Below are positions 57,228-64,000 of a DNA stretch of 64,000 nucleotides, piece by piece. The position numbers and the translations under genes are program-made. Under the pieces are notes generated by a model. The model was not told the DNA's origin. It made no database searches and saw nothing but the letters and a program-made list of their open reading frames with translations. This DNA is from Ascaphus truei (lineage: Eukaryota; Chordata; Amphibia; Anura; Ascaphidae): positions 114,189,306 through 114,253,305 of the forward strand of contig CM071571.1 in the NCBI GenBank assembly GCA_036426205.1, in the 5' to 3' direction. How positions within the stretch are numbered: the first letter of the stretch is position 1; every line of letters starts with the position of its first letter.

Positions 57228-57980
57228 AAATTGCTGGCAGCATCTCCAGCGCCAGCTCCGTCTTCCCCTACACCCAGTGAACCATGGATCCCGATGCCTC
57301 TACATTATGGAGGGGACCCAATGACTTGTAGAGGATTTTTGAATCATGGTTCGATTCAGTTTGAACTCCAGCCCTCCATGTTCTGCACCCATCGATCCAG
57401 GGTAGCCTATTTAATTCCCCTACCTACAAACAAGGCTTTCGTTTGGGCCTCTCCTCTATGGGAAAAGGAATCCCCACCGGTTAACGACACTGCTGTTTTT
57501 CTCCAAGCATTTTTAAAAGTTTTTGACGCTCCCGGTCGCAGGTCTTCTGCTTCTGCTGTACTCCTTCAAATCCGGCAAAGAACCCCTTCTGTGGGCCAGT
57601 ATGCCATGAATTTCGAACCCTTGCTGCAGAGACGGGCTGGAACAATGAAGCTCTGCTGGCAGCATTTTGGCAGGGACTTTGAGGGTTTAAAGGACTAACT
57701 GACTTGCCGGGATCTCAGGGATCTGGAGTAATTAATTGTTCTCTGTATCCGAAGGGATATCCGGATGTGAGAACGACAGACCGAGCAAAACGGATCCTCA
57801 AAAACCCCAATAATCCAGCTTGACCCCACATTCAGACATCTTTCTACACCTCTCTTTGAGGATAACAGATGCAAGTATTGAATGTGATACCAAATTACAT
57901 GAGCAGGAGAGAACTCAGATACGTGCCAGGGGGCTGTGTCTGTACTGTGGACTCAAAGGTCATTTTGCCCAAAATGGTCC
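57228..57980 (+). pseudogene. Chromovirus A gag (capsid and zinc knuckle)
   Basis: GGDPMTCRGFLNHGSIQFELQP, AFVWASPLWE, FLQAFLKVFDAPGRR and GQYAMNFEPL form the capsid of sushi/chromovirus-type gag. CLYCGLKGHFAQN (about 57935-57972) is a zinc knuckle with its fourth Cys changed. 5' truncated and with stops from 57698 on. At 57980 it is interrupted by element B; the same element resumes at 61060. Confidence 0.85.
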
Positions 57981-58120
57981 TGTAAGGAATTGGGGTACAC
58001 GTCCCGTGTTGCATGTTCCCTCCTTACCTCCTGCAGCGCGCCTCCCCGCTCTGGTTACAGAGCGTGCATGCACCCGAAGCTCTTCACTTCGTTCCACGGA
58101 GCGTGGCTCCGCCCCCCACC
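57981..58120 (+). mobile_element. Element B 5' LTR remnant (first ~140 bases)
   Basis: Aligns with the start of the 3' LTR at 60263, with about 18 differences in about 135 bases by eye. It stops near 58120, where RT sequence begins, so the rest of the 5' LTR, gag, protease and most of RT were deleted together. Confidence 0.8.
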
Positions 58121-60262
58121 CATCTCCTTCCTGGGAAATATCATATCTGATGCCAGGTTCTCTATGGACCCCGATAAACTCAAGGTGATGTTGGACTGGC
58201 CACTACCCACATCTCTTAAGGCGATCCAGCGATTCACAAATTATTACTGCAAGTTTATCCATAACTTCTCATCCACTATTGCCCAAATTACTGCTCTTAA
58301 TAAGAAAGGCGCAGATACTTCCTAATTGTCTTCTGAAGCACTTCAGGCTTTTGATTCACTTAAAAAGCATTTGTATCTGCCCCCATTCTATGCCATCCTG
58401 ATCCCAAGCTTCCCTTCACTCTGGAAGTAGATGCGTCTGACATAGGCACCGGAGCCATCCTTTCTCAAAGACAGACACCTCAAGACAGACTACATCCTTG
58501 TGGATTCTTTTCCAAGAAATGTTCTCCCGCTGTGCAAAACTAATATGTGAGCAACTGAGAACTCTTAGCTATTAAACTCGCTCTTCAAGAGTGGAGACAT
58601 CTTTTGGAGGGTACCGAAAACCCTATTTTTATCTTCATGGATCATAAGAATCTTTTGTTCATTGAGGGTGCTCGTCGTGTCGGCTCCAGCCAGGCTCGTT
58701 GAGCTCTTTTTTTTTTTCAAGATTCACCTACATTATCTCCTACAGTACATCCCTGGAACCAAAAATTTAAAGGCAGATGCCTTATCTCATCAATTTATCT
58801 CTGAGGATAAAACAGATGACATCTCGGAAACAATTTTGCCCACTAAATACATCATTTCTGCAACCCCTTTCGACATACTAGACAAAATCCTGGCTGCTCA
58901 ATGACGCATCCCAGAGGGTATGAAGGTGCTGGAGGGTTGTCTGTATGCCGCACCACAATTCCGCAAAAAAATCCTTGAGTGGGGTCACTCCTCTAAGTCC
59001 GCCGGTCATCCAGGTACAAGAAGAACCTCATATTTGATCAAACGCACCTTCTGGTGGCCCAACTTACTTAAGGATGTCGACAAATTCATCCGATCCTGCT
59101 CCGTCTGCGCCTGAAACAAATCATCACGCAATAAACCGTCAGGTCTTCTTCGCCCCTTGCCCATACCCGAACGTCCTTGGACACATCTTTCAATGGACTT
59201 TATTGTTGAGCTCCCTGTTTCTAGTGGGGTGAATACCATCCTTGTTATTGTTGACCGGTTCTCTAAACAGGCGCATTTCATACCCCTCAAGGGTCTTCCC
59301 AATTCTGCCACTCTGGCAGACATCTTTATTAAGGACTACTTCGGTATCCATGGAGTCCCACTCTCTATTGTATCCTTTCATGGGTCCCAGTTTATTTCCA
59401 AATTTTGGCGGGCCTTTGCTCAGAGGTTGGACATTACACTTCTTTTTTTTCGGGTTACTACCCACAAACTAATGGGCAGACGGAGAGAACAAACCAGTCA
59501 CTAGAGCAATATCTCAGGTGTTTCATATCCGGCACACAGGACAACTGGGTGGACCTTCTGCCATGGGCCAAGTTTACCCATAACTCCCTCAGAAACGAAT
59601 CCACCCAAGAGTCGTCGTTCTTTATAAATTATGGGTTCCATCCCTCACGCCTTCCCATCTCTTCTACTCCACCCAGGGTCCCTGCAGCCGACTCCAGAGA
59701 AAATACTCTACAGGACTTTTGGAGTAGAATTCAGAGAACGCTACAAGAGGCTGTACAGAGACAGAAATCAAAGGTGGATAGCCATCGCCGTGAGGCACTC
59801 AAATTTCGGCCTGGAGACAAGGTGTGGCTTTCATTGAAGAATATTAGGTTGAAGACCCCTACGCTGAAGCTGGCTCCCAGGTACATAGGCCCCATTTCGG
59901 TGCTCGAACAGGTCAACCCGGTGACCTATCGGCTACAACTTCTTCAATCCACAAGGATTCCGGCGGTCTTCCACGTCTGCCTTCTTAAACCAGCATTCCA
60001 AAGTCCCAGATTCTCAGATGTCTCTGCTAAACCACCACCGGTGATGGTACAAGGCCGAGAAGAATTCGAAATCCAGTCAATAATAGACTCACAAAGGTCT
60101 CGAGGATCAGTTCAGTACCTGGTACATTGAAGAGGGTTTGAGGTCCTGGATACCCCATCATCAGGTTCACGCTCCCGCGCTGTTAAAACACTTCCATGCC
60201 AGGTTTCCACAGAAGCAATTTGGGAGTCATCCGGAGGCCGCTCCTCAAGGGGGAGGGGGTAC
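58121..60262 (+). pseudogene. Chromovirus B pol: RT tail, RNase H, integrase, chromodomain
   Basis: SFLGNIISD and MDPDKLKVMLDWPLP (RT end), [20 protein letters not shown] RNase H block (about 58425-58470), RNase H end at KADALSHQF (about 58770), integrase zinc region HSSKSAGHPGTRR...SCSVCA (58987-59113), core with D in SMDFIVELP (about 59190), second Asp replaced (VSFHGSQF, about 59370), E in NGQTE (about 59477, after a shift). GPY/F (about 59880-59990) and chromodomain (about 60058-60210). A stop follows YLVH at 60128. Defective. Confidence 0.85.
60246..60262 (+). promoter_or_regulatory. Polypurine tract of chromovirus B
   Basis: CAAGGGGGAGGGGGTAC directly before the LTR. Confidence 0.8.
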
Positions 60263-61059
60263 TGTAAGGAATCGGGGTACACGTCCTCTGTGGTGTGTTC
60301 CCTCCTTACCTGCTGCAGCGCACCTCCCCGCTCTGGTTACAGAGTGGGCACGCACCTTCAGCTCTTCACATCGTGCCATGGAGCATGGCTCCGCCCGCCG
60401 GTCATTTCGCACATCTGTCACGCGTGGCGCGTGCACGTGAAGGCGTGCACCGCTCTCCAGCTGCGTGGAAAGTATTCCTAATTGCCCACTTGTCTCCTGT
60501 AGCCTATCCTAGCCTCCACAGAGGCCGCTCCGCCTCCCTTGCTATTGGTTCCTGTTTATTTTAAAAGACTTTCACTTTCAATTTCACCTTGCTGTGCATA
60601 ACCTGTATAGCCTTGTGTTCCTGCGTTCACTGTGCCTCCCCTTGTGCCTTGTTCCTGTGTTTTTCTCTGCTGCTTTCTTGTGTACCGACCCGGCTTGACT
60701 TTAGGACCCTCTCTGGATAACGACCCCGGCTTGACTATTGGACCCCCTCTGGATAAAGACCCTGGCCTGCGCCTGACTACCCGCACCTCTCCAGTCCTGA
60801 CCATGGCTATCGGATATACACTCTCCCTGCTCCAACCCCTGACCACGGCACAATGGACATTGACCATCTCTCTGGCTCCGTCCCTGGACTCCAGCAAGTA
60901 TCTCAACTAACCCAATCTCTCCAACCCAGACCTGGCTATGCTTACTATCCACTCTCCAGGCGCGCCTCTGCAGCTGTGGATTCACAGTCTTGTACATTCC
61001 CACCTCAGTACTTTCGCACCATGGGTCCCACCTTGTTTGTGGTTAGCAAAAGCATTACA
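60263..61059 (+). mobile_element. Chromovirus B 3' LTR
   Basis: TGTAAGG...CATTACA; the terminal TGTAA/TTACA are inverted. 797 bases with CTCTGGATAACGACCCCGGCTTGAC-like internal short repeats (60710-60760). Confidence 0.85.
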
Positions 61060-62280
61060 GGTCCGAAATCGGGAAACTCCAGTGCCCAGTGAAGATAGAG
61101 GAATATTCTCTGGAAATTTCTTCTATTCCTTCTCCATCACAACCTTCATGGTTCCTCCTGCCGATTTCACTCTCTGGGGGACCAGACTCCATCTTCACTC
61201 AGGCTTTTGTGGCTTCAGGGGCCACAGGGAACTTTATTGACCACATATTTGCGGAACTCCACTCCCTTCCTCTCTGTATCAGGCACATTACGTGAGCAAT
61301 AGAGGCTATTGATGGAAGACCTCTGATACCTGGGACCATCACCCTTGAGGCTAATCCTTTGCTGGTTACGGTTGGAGGCACTTCATAAAGAGACTGTAAT
61401 TCTATGTTATTTGCTTTCCCTCAACTCCAGTGGGCCTAGGACTTCCCTGGTTGAGGCACCACAAACCTAAGATCGATTGGGCAACAATTAAGTGACACCT
61501 GGATCTTGCCATGGATATTGTCCTCTGGGGTCTCGCACTATCTCCGATGTTCGGCTACCTACTGAGACTTATCGTCATGCCTTCCAGTTTCTTATCAGGG
61601 TTTTTCCAATGTATTCGACAAAAAACAGGCAGAGGAGTTTCCGCCACACAGACCTTATAATTGTGCAATCAATCTGCTCACAGGGGCCATCCCTCCTCGA
61701 GGACACACATACCCCCTTTGGGAAATGGAACCCAAGGCTATTTGGGAATACATTTTAGAAAAACCTTCAGCATGGGTCTATTCGCAATCAAATTCTCCTG
61801 CTGGTGCGGGTTTCTTCTTTGTTTCCAAAAAGACGGTTCTCTCAGGCCATGTATCGACTACAGAGGCCTAAATAAAATCATTGGGGAAAAAAAACAAAAA
61901 AAATGTATCATATACCTCTCATTCATGAACTGTTTGACCGCTTACACAAGGCTATGATCTTCACCAAACTGGATATTCGAGAGCTTAGAAATTAATTCGG
62001 GTCAGAGAGCGTTATGAGTGGAAGACAGCCTTTAATACCCGTGACGGCCACTACAAATATCTAGTCATGCCATTCGGCTTATGCAACGCACTGGCCATAT
62101 TTAAAAACTTCATCAACAAGATTTTCCAAACTTCATCAACAAGATTTTCCGGGATCTACTTGACAAATATTTTGTGGTATATCTGGATGAAATCTTTATT
62201 TTTTCCAGTTCTTTGTCTGAACATCGGGTACAGGCTAGACTGGTCCTCCAAAGACTTATAATGTTGCTCGTCTCTGAATA
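61060..62280 (+). pseudogene. Chromovirus A continued: protease and RT
   Basis: IPSPSQPSWF leads to a protease with FVASGATGNFID (about 61206-61241): the D of the D-S/T-G catalytic triad is Ala. RT follows in pieces (AKGAIPPRG-like in shifted frames near 61685, FVSKK near 61815, [22 protein letters not shown] about 62008-62080, and VVYLDEI about 62173-62195, where YLDD has become YLDE). A 22-base tandem duplication sits at 62106-62150. The element ends near 62280. Confidence 0.8.
62106..62150 (+). repeat. 22-bp tandem duplication in RT
   Basis: AACTTCATCAACAAGATTTTCC appears twice back to back, a one-codon-plus shift within RT of chromovirus A. Confidence 0.9.
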
Positions 62281-62530
62281 GGAAGATGGCCAGCGGGGCT
62301 GAGGTAGATGTATAAGATCAGTGACCAGAGCCAGGGGACAGAGTCCTGTTAGAGTAGAAGGGATCCAGGGAGAGGTCAAGGCAGGCAGAAAAGGTGCAAG
62401 TCCGGGTACAGGCTGGGGTAAAGGCAGGCGGCATAGAAGTGGTGGTCAGGGTAACAGGCTGAGGTCGGCAACAGGAAATCCAAAAGAACAGGGAGGGGTC
62501 AGGAATAAGAACACAAAGGGGCCAGCCACA
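62281..62530 (-). repeat. LTR-like remnant, inverted copy of 15450-15665
   Basis: GGGGACAGAGTCCTGTTAGAG and GGTCAAGGCAGGCAG-type sequence match the reverse of 15480-15640. Confidence 0.5.
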
Positions 62531-62829
62531 CAAGGAAATTCATACAATGCTCAGGCCGAGGCTTGGAGACACAGACTGCTATTTCAAGCACTGAAACAGG
62601 TGCAGCCAATTCTGGAAGAAGCTTGTCAGGAACCAATTAATAAAGGAATGTGAAACCCTAACTCAAGCGCTAAACCTATTATTGTGTGAATTACACGTGA
62701 ACAAAACAAATACCAACTGTGATTAACAAGAGGTTAAAGCTGCCAAAGGTTTCCCACAAAGCAAATATCTCAATTTGCATACATGACCAAGAAAATATAC
62801 GGAGGATACCTGGCGCTTAAAAGAGTCAC
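62531..62829. other. No feature seen
   Basis: AT-rich; ends in a CCTGGCGCTTAAAAGAG segment at the border of the next foldback. Confidence 0.35.
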
Positions 62830-62830
62830 T

Positions 62831-62904
62831 GTGTCCTTTTGAAAACAGTCCGTTCTTTAAATAGTGTCTCAAAGTCCAAAACTTGAAGTGGATTGCTGTA
62901 GTTT
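62831..62904. repeat. Left arm of terminal foldback
   Basis: Seventy-four bases from TGTGTCCTTTTGAAAACAG to TTGCTGTAGTTT are the exact inverse of 63927-64000. The right arm is cut by the window end. Confidence 0.9.
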
Positions 62905-63926
62905 TTCTTCACTGCTGCAGCTCTTCAACACATCTGAAACTGATAGAAGGGTACACCATTGCGCAGTACTACTGATGTTAGATGTTAACCCCTTACTGAC
63001 ACCTTCCCCAGTGTGGACTGAATACACTTACAGGAGTGTTTCTTTCAGGATACAGTGGAGACAATCTGTGCTTTATTCCCTTTCCGTTCTTTTGCACCAC
63101 GAATCCCCTGGGTGCTTCCTCTGTCTCTTGGGATTTCGTGGTTCTCAGGATCACCCGAACTCCACGAGCCCCCAGACAAGGAATGAACAATTGCAAACAG
63201 AGGGGGTCACAAATTTATTTAAAAAACGGCTTCAACAAGCCTAAAATTGGCTGGTAAGCCTGCACTAAAAACAATGAATGACTTACTTACATGTACTCAC
63301 ATGAATACATGTATAACAACACTTCATAAGGATGCCGTCCGCAGCTTGTGCCTCCTGTGTTTGCTCCGGATGAGAAGGGCTCTCTCACTGCACAAACTCC
63401 TCCGGTTGGTTATAATAGAGTCTCTCCCCCCACCTGGCTGCGTTCCGGTTTGCAACCAAGGGTTCTGGCAGACTCCTCACCTCTCAAACACAGATACTGC
63501 ACTGCACCGCTCTCACGGGATCCTAACTCCTCCCACCCTAACGCGTTTCGTGACGTAGGCACGCCACTTTCTCAAAGGAATGAGGAGTTACAGCTGATCT
63601 GTCTTTAAATACCCTCTAGAGCTGATTGGCTATACAAGTGATGAGCTAATATGCAACACATGCTAGTATATACTAGTCCGCTATTAACCAATGTGTATCT
63701 AAGGGAATTGACACCTTGGGATTCAAATACATCATAATGGGCAGACTTATAACTAAACATTGTAAAGCATAATTGTCCATATAATCCTTTTAATAAAATC
63801 TATACTTACTAAAACGGACCAACCCTGTATAAATGGGGCCAAGGGCATTACTGCAAAATAAAATGAAAAAGGGCATAGAATCTGTTTATTCTTTTAGAAA
63901 TGAAGCCAGATCGAATTCTATGTTTA
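62905..63926. other. Interior of terminal foldback
   Basis: Non-coding. Holds the hammerhead-like motif at 63524 and GC-rich promoter-like text near 63100. Small frames have no motifs. Confidence 0.45.
63524..63590 (-). ncRNA. Hammerhead-like motif with long stem I
   Basis: Minus strand: TAACTCCTCATTCCT, then TTGAGAA in place of CUGANGA, a 7-bp stem II GTGGCGT/ACGTCAC with loop GCCT, GAAA, CGCG, UU, then AGGGTGGGAGGAGTTA, which pairs with the first segment for most of its length. Stems I and II are well formed; two core positions differ from consensus. Confidence 0.45.
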
Positions 63927-64000
63927 AACTACAGCAATCCACTTCAAGTTTTGGACTTTGAGACACTATTTAAAGAACGGACTGTTTTCAAAAGGACACA
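63927..64000. repeat. Right arm of terminal foldback (cut by window end)
   Basis: Inverse of 62831-62904, ending CAAAAGGACACA at the last base. Confidence 0.9.

Larger units (their letters stand above)
57976..61064. mobile_element. Chromovirus B insertion with TSD GGTCC
   Basis: GGTCC precedes an LTR start TGTAAGGAAT (57981) and follows an LTR end GCATTACA (61059; TSD copy 61060-61064). Removing 57981-61064 rejoins chromovirus A between its gag zinc knuckle and protease. Element B is 3079 bases: 5' LTR remnant, truncated pol, 3' LTR. Confidence 0.85.

Noticed and set aside
57981..62280. Circularly permuted gypsy element
   Set aside because: The GGTCC duplication and LTR ends show a nested insertion, which explains the order more simply.

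Overview
The window reads as gene-poor, repeat-dense vertebrate DNA, most likely amphibian and probably anuran. It combines Gmr1-like and chromodomain Ty3/gypsy elements, DIRS-like, Penelope-like (PLE), L2/CR1 and L1/Tx1 retroelements, TA- and TTAA-flanked miniature transposons, and LINE 3' tails of a type I associate with frogs. Nothing looks bacterial: no operons, CRISPR array, rRNA or recognisable tRNA. No host protein-coding gene is established; one weak first-exon candidate lies at 31030-31098.

Layout. 1-1.2 kb: PLE reverse transcriptase/GIY-YIG remnant (-). 2.5-3.1 kb: microsatellites and a MITE. 4.4-10.15 kb: a giant foldback with inverted arms over 1 kb, built from modules that recur across the window. 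10.56-11.12 kb: a segment between 15-bp direct repeats whose right end is a perfect 64-bp palindrome. 11.8-12.3 kb: Tigger-like MITE. 14.4-17.5 kb: Harbinger-like end, a ~30-bp minisatellite, an L1 endonuclease fragment and palindromic modules. 20.0-22.5 kb: Gmr1-like gypsy element (-) in which integrase precedes reverse transcriptase, with its 3' LTR tail-to-tail against a second LTR fragment. 24.6-28.9 kb: a decayed Tc1/mariner-type transposase (-) spread over five exon-like blocks with splice signals, its third intron enlarged by foldback and MITE insertions. 29.1-36.0 kb: low-complexity DNA, PLE-derived repeats carrying hammerhead-ribozyme-like motifs, and a second foldback. 36.6-38.9 kb: L2 LINE split by a 1000-bp solo LTR with a 4-bp target duplication. 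39.4-42.1 kb: TTAA-flanked MITE and DIRS-like element (-). 42.2-44.9 kb: palindromic modules, a CCAAT/CRE-like array and another solo LTR. 45.6-48.7 kb: CR1/L2 fragment joined to chromovirus 1. 48.8-51.6 kb: MITEs, LINE tail, PLE-type repeat. 52.3-55.0 kb: chromovirus 2 with LTR. 57.2-62.3 kb: a chromovirus (A) interrupted between gag and protease by a second chromovirus (B) with 5-bp target duplication GGTCC. 62.8-64.0 kb: a third PLE-type foldback running to the window edge.

The genes do not form a pathway; they are layers of insertion. Every open frame assigned to an element carries frameshifts, stops or truncations. The most unusual items are the intron-containing transposase, the hammerhead-like motifs, the palindrome abutting a target-site-like duplication, and the large foldback module family. 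All family assignments come from reading translated motifs by eye; no search was run.
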